DNA of 64,000 nt from Isoptericola halalbus (lineage in GTDB: Bacteria; Actinomycetota; Actinomycetes; Actinomycetales; Cellulomonadaceae): positions 1 through 64,000 of the forward strand of contig VJZX01000003.1 of the NCBI GenBank assembly GCA_009663185.1, read 5' to 3'. How positions within the stretch are numbered: position 1 is the stretch's first letter; each line of letters opens with the position of its first letter. Below are positions 1 through 8,160 of the stretch, piece after piece. The notes beneath the pieces are model-generated. The model did no database searches. It saw only the letters and a list, made by a program, of their open reading frames with translations, and was not told the DNA's origin. The translations under genes were made by a program, and so were the position numbers.

Positions 1-863
1 ACGTTCAGCCGTGCCTCCACGCACGCCTGCAGCAGCTCTGCCATCTGAGGCGTGAGCGTGCCGAAACGGATGAGGTCGTGCACCTTGAACGGGTCCTTGG
101 AGAACTGACGGATCGTCAGTGACGAGCCGCTGAACGCCAGCGGCGGGATGACCGCGTGGACACGCGAGCCGTCGGCGAGCCGCGCGTCGACGACCGGCGA
201 CGACTCGTCGATGCGGCGGCCCACGCGCGAGACGATGCGCTCGATGATGCGCCGCAGGTGCTCCTCGGACGCGAAGCGGGCGTCGCTGCGCTGGAGGCGG
301 CCGTTCTTCTCGACGTAGATCATCTCGGGGCCGTTGACCATGATCTCGGTCACGGTCGGGTCGGCGAGGAGTCGCTGCAGAGGGCCGTGGCCGAGCACGT
401 CGTCCTGCACGTCGGCCACGAGGCGGAGCCGCTGCTCGGGCGTCAGGGGCAGCTCCTGCTCCTCGACCACCTTGTTGAGCTCGCCGCGGACCAGCGAGTG
501 GAGACGCTCCTCGTTCATGGTGGGGTCGGCGAGGCGCGCCCCGAGCCGCTCGAACAGCGCCGTCGTGGCCCTCTCCTTGAGCCTCCCGAGGGCGTCCGAC
601 GACGAGGGCGCACCGGCGGCGCCGGTGGTTGCGGCGAGCGAGGTCGGCGAAGAAGTCTTCGACAGCACCCGTCCGGAGACCGGCGTGGCGGGCACGGCCG
701 ACGGCGCAGGTACGGCAGGCGTCGCGGGCCCAGCCGACGGGGCGTGGGCCGACGGCACGTCGGCCGACGGCGTAGTGATCGGCAGCGACGAGGCCGGTGC
801 CTCGTCGACCGTCTCGACCTCCGTGCCGCGGCCGGCCACGGCGAGCCTCTCGCTGAGCTTCAT
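1..863 (-). CDS. cpaF: CpaF/TadA-type pilus assembly ATPase (5' part, cut by window edge)
   Basis: Encodes the N-terminal 287 or so residues of the secretion ATPase that powers Flp (Tad) pilus assembly from the inner face of the membrane. Residues 1-90 are rich in Ala, Pro, Ser and Thr and are probably disordered. The helical N-domain follows (TPEQRLRLVADVQDDVLG), then the start of the ATPase core (DPTVTEIMVNGPEMIYVE and SSLTIRQFSKDPFKVH), which is typical of CpaF. The Walker boxes would lie beyond the left edge, so the gene is cut by the window rather than broken. The ATG at 863 overlaps the stop of the upstream cpaE-like gene by 4 nt (ATGA), which points to translational coupling in the Tad operon. 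Confidence 0.93.
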   Translation of the reverse strand, partial: MKLSERLAVAGRGTEVETVDEAPASSLPITTPSADVPSAHAPSAGPATPAVPAPSAVPATPVSGRVLSKTSSPTSLAATTGAAGAPSSSDALGRLKERATTALFERLGARLADPTMNEERLHSLVRGELNKVVEEQELPLTPEQRLRLVADVQDDVLGHGPLQRLLADPTVTEIMVNGPEMIYVEKNGRLQRSDARFASEEHLRRIIERIVSRVGRRIDESSPVVDARLADGSRVHAVIPPLAFSGSSLTIRQFSKDPFKVHDLIRFGTLTPQMAELLQACVEARLN

Positions 864-1711
864 CGCGCGCCTCCGAAGTGGCGACCGCGCCGACGCTCGG
901 GCGCACGGTCCTCGGTCGTGAACCGGGCGACGAGGGAGCGCAGGGCCTTGGTGATCGGGTCACGCACACCGCTCTGCAGCACAGGGACGCCGAGGTTGAC
1001 CGACGCCGGCACAGCGCGCGACCGGGGCAGCACCAGGTCGACGCCGGTGCCGAGCGTCGCGGCGACGTCGGCCACCGAGATGCCGGTGCGTTTGTCGGCG
1101 AAGTTCACCGCGACGAACCGCTCGCCCGGGAACATCCCGAGGGCGTCCAGCACGTCGAGCTCCTTGCGCAGGCCGCGCACGCCGGGCACGTCCATGCTCG
1201 CGAGAAGCACGGGATCGGTGGTCCGGTCGAGCGCCGCGAGCGTGTGCTCTGACAGGCCGGGCGCGGTGTCGACGACCACGTTGCGAAACTCGGTCGCGAG
1301 CGTCGCGAGGAGCCGGCCGACGTCGTCACCCGTGACACCGTCGGCGTCGGCCGGGTTGTCGACGCCGCAGACCGTGTAGAGGCCCGTCGCGGCGTGCAGC
1401 GTGAGGTACGTCTTGAGAACCATCGCGTCCCCTGTGGCCGCCCCGCGGACGACGTCGGTGAGGAAGTGCTGCGGCGTGAGGTCGAGCGCGCTGGCGACGT
1501 CGCCGAACTGGACGTCGAGGTCGACGAGGACGGTCGAGTGCGGCTCCGTGAGAGCGAGACCTACGGCGAGGTTCGTCGCGACCGTCGTCTTTCCCACGCC
1601 GCCCTTGGGCGACAGGACCGTGATGACGCGGCCGGACGGCTGTCCGGGCCGGTGCTGCCGCGGGTCGACGGCGGGTGTGACGGCGTTGCTGGGCATGGCG
1701 ACGGTGTTCAT
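860..1711 (-). CDS. cpaE: CpaE/TadZ-like MinD-family pilus localisation ATPase
   Basis: A 283-residue P-loop protein. Its deviant Walker A box (SPKGGVGKTTVATNLA, residues 34-49) is that of the ParA/MinD/CpaE family. These ATPases sit at the membrane and place the Tad secretion machine at its site of assembly. The VVVDTAPGL segment is the Walker A' region. No receiver-like domain precedes the ATPase, unlike longer CpaE proteins; only about 28 Pro-rich residues come first. It lies between cpaB and cpaF and overlaps both by 4 nt (ATGA at 1708-1711 and at 860-863), so the three are almost certainly co-translated. The family is clear; the pilus role rests on the neighbours. Confidence 0.9.
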   Translation of the reverse strand: MNTVAMPSNAVTPAVDPRQHRPGQPSGRVITVLSPKGGVGKTTVATNLAVGLALTEPHSTVLVDLDVQFGDVASALDLTPQHFLTDVVRGAATGDAMVLKTYLTLHAATGLYTVCGVDNPADADGVTGDDVGRLLATLATEFRNVVVDTAPGLSEHTLAALDRTTDPVLLASMDVPGVRGLRKELDVLDALGMFPGERFVAVNFADKRTGISVADVAATLGTGVDLVLPRSRAVPASVNLGVPVLQSGVRDPITKALRSLVARFTTEDRAPERRRGRHFGGAR

Positions 1712-2427
1712 TCGTACACGTTCTCCTCGGTGACGACACGGGTGCCCTTCTCCGGGGCGTCGGTCGGCTCGAGCGACAGCCAGACGCTGCCGTGCTCCTG
1801 AGCCCAGACAACCTTCTCGGCGTCGGGAGCCGACAGCGCGATCGTGACCATGACGCTGCCCCCGGGTGCGGGGGTGGGAGTGGGGGCGGGCTCCGCCTGT
1901 CCGCTCGCCTCGGTCGGCTCCGGCGGGGTGAGTCCGCCCTGCACGCGCGTGACGAGAACCTTGTGCAGGGTCAGGTGGGTCTGCGAGTTCTTGGTGATGA
2001 AGACGGCAACGGTGTCGCCCGGGACGAGGTTGCTGCCGATCACACGCTGCGACTCGAGCAGCACCGATACCTCGTGCATGCCTGCGGGTACCTCAGGGCC
2101 GGAGTCCGGCTCGGGCGTGGCGAACCGGCTGACGAGGAGCTGCTCGCCGGGCTCGAGGTCCGTCACGGTCTGGCCCTCGACCTGGTCGAGGCTCGTGAGG
2201 GCACCGGGGGCGACCGCCTTGGCCGGCAGCTCTTCGAGCGCGACGAGCTCGGCGACGTCGGCGGCCTGGGTGCCGGCCGGGACGGACTCGGCGACGACGA
2301 GGACCTGGGTGATCTCCATGCCCGCCATGGCGCGGCTATCGGCGGCGGCGACGTAGCTCATGAGCAGCACGGCGCCGACGACGGCGAGCATGATGGCGGC
2401 GACGGCCGCGACGAGACGACGGTGCAC
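1708..2427 (-). CDS. cpaB: CpaB/RcpC-like Flp pilus assembly protein with SAF domain
   Basis: A 239-residue protein. One N-terminal membrane segment (about residues 4-22, VAAVAAIMLAVVGAVLLM) is followed by an extracytoplasmic SAF-like domain (VLVVAESVPAGTQAADV, then LEPGEQLLVSRF) and an RcpC-like domain (VPAGMHEVSVLLESQRVIG with VPGDTVAVFI). CpaB/RcpC helps guide or anchor the pilus as it crosses the envelope. A Pro-rich stretch (EPAPTPTPAPGG) sits in the C-terminal third. The GTG at 2427 was chosen because an AAGGGA ribosome site lies 9 nt upstream and the membrane anchor begins at once; the frame stays open further upstream, but that part reads as non-coding. Confidence 0.85.
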   Translation of the reverse strand: MHRRLVAAVAAIMLAVVGAVLLMSYVAAADSRAMAGMEITQVLVVAESVPAGTQAADVAELVALEELPAKAVAPGALTSLDQVEGQTVTDLEPGEQLLVSRFATPEPDSGPEVPAGMHEVSVLLESQRVIGSNLVPGDTVAVFITKNSQTHLTLHKVLVTRVQGGLTPPEPTEASGQAEPAPTPTPAPGGSVMVTIALSAPDAEKVVWAQEHGSVWLSLEPTDAPEKGTRVVTEENVYE

Positions 2428-2491
2428 GATCGTGATTCCCTTGGGGACGAGGTGGATCGGACGGTGGAGCGGAAGCTGGAGCGAGGCGGCG

Positions 2492-3442
2492 TCAGCCGCT
2501 GAGCCCGACGATGGTGGCGCCCATGCGGGGCGCGCCGACGCCGTAGGCCAAGGCGTCGTCGAGCTCGACGAACTGCGTGAAGTAGCCCTGGATGCACCGG
2601 ACGGAGCCCTTGCAGGTCCCGGCAGCGCTCCACGAGTACTGCCCGACGAAGTGGTAGCCCGTGATACGGAAGGCGGCATAGCCGTAGAGCCGGTACCAGG
2701 CGTTGCTGCCGGTGTCGCCCGACTGGTCGTAGATCGGCAGGAGCACGGTCTGGTCCTGCACCTCCTCGAAGTCGCTCGTCGAGCAACCCGAGGGCACGGC
2801 CTCGCCCGGCTCCGACCACAGCACCTGGCCGATGCTGCTGCGGGTCTGGCAGGACGCGGCGTTGACGGTGAGCCAGCCGAACCCGCCAGGGACCATGTTC
2901 CCCGACGGACCGGTGCACGACGTTCCCGAGCTCTTGGTGAAGAAGATCGTGCGCTCGGTCGTGCCGGACGGTAGCCCGCCGCCGGTCTGCGCCTGGAACT
3001 CGCACCACGAGAAGGCGAGGGGCAGCACGGCCGTCCCGCCCGAGGGTGCTCCCCAGGACGCGGTGGCGCGCGCGGTGACCGTCGACTCGTCGATGCCCAG
3101 CACGGGAGCGAACCAGTGGTCGCGGATGCTGGTGGTGTCGACCGTTACCGAGCCGGTGGCGGGCGTCGGCGCGGTGCCGACGATCGCGGCCTGCGCCTCG
3201 GACCCCGCGTTCGCGACAGTGAGCGTGCGCGCGGTAGCGGCCGCGTCACCGCACGCGCCACCTGCGCAGTCCTGCGCGACGGCGAGGACCGCGGCGTCAG
3301 CCGCGGTCTGAAGCTTCTGCCGCTCGGCCCACAACGCGGCGACGTCGACCGAGATAGCCGCGAAGCCGATGAGGACGACGCTCAGCAGCGCGACGGTGAC
3401 GCTCACGGCGCCGCGTTCGCGGTCGGTGCTCAGCCGTGGCAT
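2492..3442 (-). CDS. TadG-like pseudopilin with long extracytoplasmic domain
   Basis: A 316-residue protein that starts with the TadE/G signature: a short basic leader ending in RGAVSV, then one membrane helix (TVALLSVVLIGFAAISVDVA) and the conserved AERQKLQTAADAAVLA helix. The rest is a secreted domain with about ten cysteines, probably disulphide-bonded. TadE/G proteins are minor pseudopilins or assembly factors of the Tad pilus. The start overlaps the end of the tadE-like gene by 13 nt, and cpaB follows 64 nt downstream on the same strand. The family assignment is firm at the N terminus; the large C-terminal part matches no domain I recognise. Confidence 0.82.
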   Translation of the reverse strand: MPRLSTDRERGAVSVTVALLSVVLIGFAAISVDVAALWAERQKLQTAADAAVLAVAQDCAGGACGDAAATARTLTVANAGSEAQAAIVGTAPTPATGSVTVDTTSIRDHWFAPVLGIDESTVTARATASWGAPSGGTAVLPLAFSWCEFQAQTGGGLPSGTTERTIFFTKSSGTSCTGPSGNMVPGGFGWLTVNAASCQTRSSIGQVLWSEPGEAVPSGCSTSDFEEVQDQTVLLPIYDQSGDTGSNAWYRLYGYAAFRITGYHFVGQYSWSAAGTCKGSVRCIQGYFTQFVELDDALAYGVGAPRMGATIVGLSG

Positions 3443-3834
3443 CGCATCGTCGCCTTTCCCGTGAGGGTGAGTTGTGTACCGAACATGCCGGACAGAAGAG
3501 CCATCGGGTACGTCACCGTGACGGTGGCCGTCGCACCCGTGCTGCCTGTGGGGCAGGTTGTCGGTGTGACGGCGATCTGGTCGTCGCTGAGGACGACGGT
3601 GACCGCGGCGGCCTTTGTGGTGGCGCGGGCCGCAGCGGGATCGTTATGCAGCGCCATGTTGCGTACCCCCTCGCGCGCGGCTCCCGAGAGGGTGGTCTGC
3701 ACGTGGTAGGCACGCCCGAACTCGGCGATGCCGAGGACCAGCATCAGGAGGAGCGGGGTGACCAGGGCGAACTCGACCGCCGCGGCGCCGCGGTCGCGCG
3801 GTGTGCGGTGCTGGCTGCCCTGCGCATCGGCCAT
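3430..3834 (-). CDS. TadE-like minor pseudopilin
   Basis: A 134-residue protein with the TadE layout: basic leader, RGAAAVEFALVTPLLLMLVL (Glu in the E+5-like position after Gly, then the membrane helix), and the conserved GIAEFGRAYHVQTTLSGAAR segment. TadE-family pseudopilins are thought to prime or cap the Flp pilus after prepilin peptidase cleavage. The ATG at 3834 has a GGAGG site 4-5 nt upstream and lies 79 nt after the flp gene, with a strong hairpin between them. The C-terminal half forms an ordinary small beta-rich domain. Confidence 0.88.
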   Translation of the reverse strand: MADAQGSQHRTPRDRGAAAVEFALVTPLLLMLVLGIAEFGRAYHVQTTLSGAAREGVRNMALHNDPAAARATTKAAAVTVVLSDDQIAVTPTTCPTGSTGATATVTVTYPMALLSGMFGTQLTLTGKATMRCHG

Positions 3835-3860
3835 GGTTCCTCCGTTCGGGTGGTAGATGG

Positions 3861-3894
3861 CCGTGGCGCCCGGCGAGGTCACCGGGCGCCACGG
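3861..3894 (-). terminator. Intercistronic hairpin between flp and tadE-like gene
   Basis: A perfect 13-bp inverted repeat (CCGTGGCGCCCGG ... CCGGGCGCCACGG) with an 8-nt loop sits between the pilin gene and tadE. No T-run follows. Placed after the first gene of the operon, it could stop part of the transcripts or protect the pilin mRNA 3' end, so that pilin outnumbers the assembly proteins. The hairpin is seen directly; its role is inferred. Confidence 0.6.
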
Positions 3895-3913
3895 CGGTGG
3901 AGTCCGGGCCTCG

Positions 3914-4129
3914 TCACGTAACGACGATCGCTGCCAGCTTGGTCTGGACTGCGGTGAAGAGACGGTTGAGCTCGCCGCCGAGGAGAACGACGGTGGCGAT
4001 GATCGCGACGGCGATGAGGCCGACGAGCAGGCCGTACTCGACGGCGGTGGCGCCACGGTCCTTGCGGTCCTCGAAGCGACCGACGAGGACGTGGAGCGTA
4101 GTCATGAGGTGTGCGGCGGCACGAGACAT
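3914..4129 (-). CDS. flp: Flp family type IVb pilin
   Basis: A 71-residue prepilin and the major subunit of the Tad pilus. A charged leader (residues 1-26, ending DRKDRG) is followed by ATAVEYGLLVGLIAVAIIAT. Predicted cleavage after Gly26 leaves Glu at +5 and Tyr at +6, the Flp hallmark, and then one hydrophobic helix. Length and layout fit the family. The ATG at 4129 has an AAGGA site 9 nt upstream; the ATG at 4138 has no such spacing. The likely processing enzyme is the A24 peptidase at 7085-7699. Confidence 0.93.
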   Translation of the reverse strand: MSRAAAHLMTTLHVLVGRFEDRKDRGATAVEYGLLVGLIAVAIIATVVLLGGELNRLFTAVQTKLAAIVVT

Positions 4130-4202
4130 GGTTGGCATTCCTTGGGATCGTGCTCCGACGGCCGGAGCGAGGTGGATCGGCTGCCGTTCGCAACCACACG
4201 CA

Positions 4203-4231
4203 ACTATGAGGCAAAGATGCGCGATGCGCAA
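4203..4231 (-). promoter_or_regulatory. flp: Candidate promoter of the flp-tad operon
   Basis: On the minus strand TTGCGC (4231-4226) and CATAGT (4208-4203) are 17 bp apart, about 75 nt before the flp start codon. The gene-free stretch 4130-4431 that holds it is visibly less GC-rich than its surroundings around 4200-4320. Apart from this promoter and the htpX terminator I see nothing else in it. The call rests on spacing and resemblance to a housekeeping consensus. Confidence 0.4.
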
Positions 4232-4365
4232 GTGTTGCGTAGAAGAAGGTTTACGACCTGCGAAAATACACCGATGTGAAGTCCATTGCGCAGCAAGCAA
4301 TCATGCTGCCAGGGACTGCGGCAGATCCGGAACGAACCTCTCGGGCGCTGCGCCTAGACGCAAAG

Positions 4366-4394
4366 CGGCGGCAAGCCCGAGAGGGCTGCCGCCG
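4366..4394 (-). terminator. Terminator after htpX
   Basis: A stem of 12 pairs with one bulged A (CGGCGGCAAGCCC, loop GAGA, GGGCTGCCGCCG) lies 38 nt after the htpX stop on the same strand. It is followed by CTTTG, a very short T-run as is common in actinomycetes. Confidence 0.6.
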
Positions 4395-4431
4395 TATCAG
4401 GGGAGCTCCCGCAACGCGGGGAGTGCCGCCG

Positions 4432-5325
4432 TCAGTAGCGCGTGATGCCGCCGTAGCCGAAGCCGGTGCCGCCGGCCATGGTCTCGAGGCGCCGGATGCG
4501 GTCCGCCATCGGCGGGTGCGTCGCGAAGAGCTTGGCCATGCCGGCGCCCCGGAACGGGTTGGCGAGCATGAGGTGCGAGACGTTCTCGAGCTCGCGCGTC
4601 TGCGGCAGGGGCGCGGCGGCGGTGCCGGCCTCGAGCTTGCGCAGCGCCGACGCGAGCGCCAGGGGGTCGCCCGTGAGCTTGGCCCCGTCCTCGTCCGCGT
4701 CGTACTCGCGGGTGCGCGAGATCGCCATCTGGATGAGCATCGCGGCGAAGGGCGCGAGGATCGCCAGCGCGAGGGCGGCGAGCGGGTTGCCGCCCCCGCG
4801 GCGGTCACCGCCGCCGAAGAACAGCAGGAACTGCGCGAACGACGTGATGACGCCGGCGATCGCCGCGGCCACCGACGACGTCAGGATGTCGCGGTTGTAG
4901 ACGTGCATGAGCTCGTGCCCGAGAACACCTCGCAGCTCGCGCTCGTCGAGGATCCGCAGGATGCCCTCGGTGCAGCACACGGCCGCGTTCTTGGGGTTGC
5001 GGCCCGTGGCGAACGCGTTGGGCGCCTGCGTCGGCGAGATGTAGAGCCGGGGCATCGGCTGGCGCGCGGCCGTGGACAGCTCACGCACGATCCGGTGCAT
5101 CTCGGGAGCCTCGAGCTCGGTGACCGGGTAGGCGTGCATCGCCCGGATCGCGATCTTGTCGGAGTTCCAGTAGCTGATGAACGTCGACACGAGGCCGATG
5201 CCCACGAACAGCAGGAGCATGCCCTGGCTGCCCCGGAAGAACAGGGCCCACAGGCCCAGCAGGACCGCCCACAGGACGCCGAACAACGCCGCCGTCTTGA
5301 GCCCGTTCAAGTGCCGATGACCCAT
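4432..5325 (-). CDS. htpX: HtpX-family membrane zinc metalloprotease
   Basis: A 297-residue M48B protease that degrades damaged membrane proteins. Two membrane helices come first (about residues 12-30 and 37-54), then the zinc site HELMH (about residues 136-140) and the third ligand Glu in [15 protein letters not shown]. Two further hydrophobic segments lie between ([37 protein letters not shown]). The family sequence [16 protein letters not shown] precedes the active site. The ATG at 5325 starts directly before the first helix. A terminator lies on either side (4366-4394 after it; 5398-5431 ends fprA upstream), so it looks monocistronic. Confidence 0.93.
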   Translation of the reverse strand: MGHRHLNGLKTAALFGVLWAVLLGLWALFFRGSQGMLLLFVGIGLVSTFISYWNSDKIAIRAMHAYPVTELEAPEMHRIVRELSTAARQPMPRLYISPTQAPNAFATGRNPKNAAVCCTEGILRILDERELRGVLGHELMHVYNRDILTSSVAAAIAGVITSFAQFLLFFGGGDRRGGGNPLAALALAILAPFAAMLIQMAISRTREYDADEDGAKLTGDPLALASALRKLEAGTAAAPLPQTRELENVSHLMLANPFRGAGMAKLFATHPPMADRIRRLETMAGGTGFGYGGITRY

Positions 5326-5397
5326 GTTCGCCGGTGTCTCCTTCCGCGTTCCCCGTCGTGCTGCCTGCTCGACAGGATCCCACGCTGGAAACGCACG

Positions 5398-5431
5398 AGG
5401 CCCGACGACGGTTCCCACCGTCGTCGGGCCT
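5398..5431 (-). terminator. Terminator after fprA
   Basis: A perfect 15-bp inverted repeat (AGGCCCGACGACGGT, loop TCCC, ACCGTCGTCGGGCCT) lies 15 nt after the fprA stop. No T-run follows, but its strength and position make it a likely intrinsic terminator that separates fprA from htpX. Confidence 0.75.
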
Positions 5432-5446
5432 ACGTGTGCGGGAGGA

Positions 5447-6853
5447 TCAGGCGCGACCCTTGGCGACCGCGATCATCTCGTCGCGCGGAACGACCTTGAT
5501 CCGCTCGCGGCCGTGCGGCTCGCCGAGCGCCTTCTCGTAGGCGTCGAGCAGCTCGAACTCGCTCCACTCGACGACGTCGACGCCGCGGTCGGTGAGGAAC
5601 TCGAGCACGGCCTGCGGCTCGCCCTGCGACGCGGTGCGGCCCCCGGCGAGGTCACCGGTGGTGACGTCGCCGCTGGCGCCCACGCCCGTCACGTCCTCGA
5701 CGAGGTGGCGGACGGTCTCGGACGCGTCCGACTTGGTGTGGCCGATGAGGCCGACGGGACCCCGCTTGATCCAGCCGGTGGTGTAGACGCCGCGCAGGTG
5801 CTCGCCGTCGAGGTCGACCACGCGACCCTCGCGGTTCGAGATGACGCCCTTGAGGTCGTCGAACGGGATCTCCGGCAGCGGGGAGCCGAAGTAGCCGACC
5901 GCGCGGTAGACCGCCTGCACGGGCCACTCGTGGAACTCGCCCGTGCCCTTGACCGTGCCGTCCCCCTGCAGGGCCGTGCGCTCGGTGCGCAGACCCGTGA
6001 CCTTGCCGTCCTCGCCGAGGATGGCTTCCGGCTTGTGCAGGAAGTGCAGGTGGATGCGACGCGACGCGGACTGCGTCGACGGGTCGACGAGCGTCCAGTC
6101 CGTGAGGGTCTTGACGACCTGCTTGGTCTGGTTGGAGGACTCGATCGCGGACATCGAGCCGTCGTCGAAGTCGAAGTCCTCGGGGTAGACGACGATGTCG
6201 ACGTCGGGCACGTGGCCGAGCTCGCGCAGCTCGAGCGGCGAGAACTTGACCTGGGCCGGGCCGCGGCGCGCGAAGACGTGCACGTCCGTGACGGGCGAGG
6301 CCTTGAGGATGTCGTAGACGTTGGCCGGGATCTCGGTGGGGAGCAGGTCGTCGGCGTGCTTGGCGAGGATGCGCGCGACGTCCAGCGCCACGTTGCCCGC
6401 GCCGAGGACCGCGACCTCCTTGGCCTCGAGCGGCCAGGTGCGCGGCACGTCGGGGTGACCGTCGTACCAGGAGACGAAGTCGGCCGCGCCGTACGAGCCG
6501 TCGAGGTCGATGCCCGGGACGGGGAGCTCGGCGTCCTTGATCGCGCCTGTCGAGAAGATGACGGCGTCGTAGAACTGGCGCAGGTCCTCGAGCTTGACGT
6601 CGACGCCGTAGTCCACGTTCGCGAGCAGACGCACGTCTCCGCGGCTCAGCACCTTGTGCAGCGCGAGGATGATCTGCTTGATGCGCGGGTGGTCAGGCGC
6701 GACGCCGTAGCGGACGAGGCCGAACGGGGCGGGCAGACGCTCGAAGAGGTCGATGCTGACGTCGAGGTCGGTCTTGGACAGGATGTCCGCGGCGTAGATG
6801 CCCGCGGGACCTGCGCCGACGATAGCGACGCGCAGAGGTCGGGTGCTGCTCAC
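5447..6853 (-). CDS. fprA: FprA-type ferredoxin-NADP(+) reductase
   Basis: A 468-residue flavoprotein of the adrenodoxin-reductase/FprA type, which passes electrons between NADPH and ferredoxins. The FAD site [17 protein letters not shown] is at residues 9-25. [15 protein letters not shown] is a family signature. The NADPH-binding site [17 protein letters not shown] lies near residue 150, and the C-terminal FAD contact is [16 protein letters not shown]. Unlike the plain family, about 60 residues follow the core and form a C-terminal DUF-like tail. The start is GTG at 6853. The promoter holds an iron-box-like palindrome (6906-6924), so control by iron is likely. Confidence 0.93.
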   Translation of the reverse strand: MSSTRPLRVAIVGAGPAGIYAADILSKTDLDVSIDLFERLPAPFGLVRYGVAPDHPRIKQIILALHKVLSRGDVRLLANVDYGVDVKLEDLRQFYDAVIFSTGAIKDAELPVPGIDLDGSYGAADFVSWYDGHPDVPRTWPLEAKEVAVLGAGNVALDVARILAKHADDLLPTEIPANVYDILKASPVTDVHVFARRGPAQVKFSPLELRELGHVPDVDIVVYPEDFDFDDGSMSAIESSNQTKQVVKTLTDWTLVDPSTQSASRRIHLHFLHKPEAILGEDGKVTGLRTERTALQGDGTVKGTGEFHEWPVQAVYRAVGYFGSPLPEIPFDDLKGVISNREGRVVDLDGEHLRGVYTTGWIKRGPVGLIGHTKSDASETVRHLVEDVTGVGASGDVTTGDLAGGRTASQGEPQAVLEFLTDRGVDVVEWSEFELLDAYEKALGEPHGRERIKVVPRDEMIAVAKGRA

Positions 6854-6894
6854 TGCGAGGTACGCCTTCCGGATCGGGGCTTGCGTGGCGTTCG

Positions 6895-6924
6895 ATTCTA
6901 CGGGGACGGGTGAGGCTCACCTCA
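6895..6924 (-). promoter_or_regulatory. fprA: fprA promoter with DtxR/IdeR-like iron box
   Basis: On the minus strand TAGAAT (6900-6895) is a near-perfect -10 box about 45 nt before the fprA start. Where the -35 should be lies TGAGGTGAGCCTCACCCGT (6924-6906), which matches 14 of 19 positions of the DtxR/IdeR consensus TTAGGTTAGSCTAACCTWA, including the full AGGT-AGSCT core. A bound repressor would block polymerase when iron is plentiful. Regulation is inferred. Confidence 0.55.
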
Positions 6925-7064
6925 CCTCCACCCGATCGAGCATGCAGGCTCGGGCTCCAGGTTCTCACATCCGTCTCGGGCCGTGAACAGTGCGTCTCAT
7001 CACATGGTCATTCTTCAACCGGCCTGAGGATAACCCTGTGGACGACGGCGGTCGGCGGCGGAAC

Positions 7065-7084
7065 GGTCCGTAACATTCCGGACC
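7065..7084 (+). promoter_or_regulatory. Leaderless promoter of the prepilin peptidase with overlapping inverted repeat
   Basis: TAACAT (7071-7076) is a good -10 box only 8 nt before the ATG at 7085, so the transcript is probably leaderless. The inverted repeat GGTCCG-N8-CGGACC (7065-7084) brackets this -10 exactly and ends next to the start codon, which suits an operator. No regulator is assigned. Confidence 0.4.
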
Positions 7085-7699
7085 ATGCTCCCAGCCGACG
7101 CGCGTCGTCCCATCTCCCCGGCGGTGTCCCTCGCCGCCCGGACCGCGGGCGAGATCACACCGTTCGGCCGTCGGATCGCGGTGGCCGCCGCCCTCGCCGC
7201 CGTATGGGCGGTCGGTGCCGGCGGCGCCGCGTGGTCGACGCCCGCGCTCGTCGTCGCGGCGGTCGGCGGCGCCGCCCTGGGTGTCGTCGACGCCCGCACG
7301 CACCGGTTGCCCGACGCGATCCTGTTCCCGACGGCGGCGCTCGTGGCGGCCCTGCTCTGCCTCGCCGCGCTCCTGGGCGGCACACCGGACGCGCTTGTCC
7401 GCGCCGCCGTGGGCGCCGGCGCGCTCGGGGCCGGATACCTCGTCCTGCACCACGCGCACCGGTCAGGGCTGGGGCGCGGCGACGTCAAGCTCGCGGTCCT
7501 GGCCGGCGGCGTGAGCGCATGGTGGGGCTGGGACGCGCTCGCGGGCGCCGCGCTCCTGCCGTTCCTCCTGGGTGGCCTCGCGGCGGTCGGGCTGCTCGCC
7601 ACCCGGCGTGCGACACGGCGCACGGCCATCGCCTTCGGCCCGTACATGCTCGTCGGCACGGCGCTCGCGATCACCGGCGCACGCCTGGCCGGCGCCTGA
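7085..7699 (+). CDS. A24-family prepilin peptidase (CpaA/TadV-like)
   Basis: A 204-residue membrane aspartyl protease. Both catalytic motifs are present: VDARTHRLPD (first Asp) and LGRGDVKL (GxGD). About six hydrophobic segments surround them. The enzyme cleaves the leader of prepilins after Gly; here the likely substrates are the Flp pilin and the TadE/G pseudopilins at 2492-4129. It lacks the N-terminal methylase domain, as is usual for the short CpaA type. It stands alone on the plus strand, outside the tad operon, between fprA and the T7SS region, with its own leaderless promoter and a shared downstream terminator. Confidence 0.88.
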   Translation: MLPADARRPISPAVSLAARTAGEITPFGRRIAVAAALAAVWAVGAGGAAWSTPALVVAAVGGAALGVVDARTHRLPDAILFPTAALVAALLCLAALLGGTPDALVRAAVGAGALGAGYLVLHHAHRSGLGRGDVKLAVLAGGVSAWWGWDALAGAALLPFLLGGLAAVGLLATRRATRRTAIAFGPYMLVGTALAITGARLAGA

Positions 7700-7740
7700 G
7701 CCCCTCGCCGCAGCGGGCCGAGCCGTGCCATGAGACGACG

Positions 7741-7773
7741 ACGGGGCGGCCCGGGTTGCCCGGACCGCCCCGT
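7741..7773. terminator. Bidirectional terminator between prepilin peptidase and WXG100 gene
   Basis: A 15-bp inverted repeat with one mismatch (ACGGGGCGGCCCGGG, loop TTG, CCCGGACCGCCCCGT) lies between two convergent genes, 41 nt after one stop and 33 nt after the other. The mismatch becomes a G-U pair in the minus-strand RNA. Confidence 0.7.
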
Positions 7774-7806
7774 GCCGACCGGCACCCCCTTGCCGGTACG
7801 ACGGTG

Positions 7807-8103
7807 TCAGCCGCCGATGCCGGAGGCGAGCTGCGCGTCCACGTCCTGCAGCGTCTGCGCAGCCTGCTCGAGGAACGAGGCCATACCCTCCAGGCCCTCG
7901 ATCGCCTGCGTCGCACCCGTGGTGAACTCCTCGTACGAGCCCTGGAACGCACCCGAGGCCGAGTCCGTCTGGAAGCCCGACGCCACCAGGTTGTTCACCT
8001 GCGTCTGCAGGCTCTGCAGCGTCTCGGTGATCGTCTGCTGACCCATCCGCAGCTGGTTCGCCTGGCTCCGCAACTCCTCGTACGTGACGTTCATGTTCGC
8101 CAT
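7807..8103 (-). CDS. WXG100 family T7SS protein, copy A
   Basis: A 98-residue two-helix protein of the WXG100/ESAT-6 class, small dimers exported by type VII systems. The length and the central turn fit; the W-x-G turn is replaced by F44-Q45-T46 (VASGFQTDSASGAFQ), a known kind of drift. Its DNA differs from the copy at 12345-12641 at only 3 of 297 positions, giving one amino-acid change (Gly51 here, Ser there). It has its own palindrome-bearing promoter (8161-8214) and ends at a strong terminator (7741-7773), so it is probably transcribed alone and in quantity. The RBS is AGGAG, 10 nt before the ATG. Confidence 0.87.
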   Translation of the reverse strand: MANMNVTYEELRSQANQLRMGQQTITETLQSLQTQVNNLVASGFQTDSASGAFQGSYEEFTTGATQAIEGLEGMASFLEQAAQTLQDVDAQLASGIGG

Positions 8104-8160
8104 GCGATCTCTCCTCAGTCTCCGTGGCCGGCCCCCCGTTCGGCTGACCCGTCGTCGACG

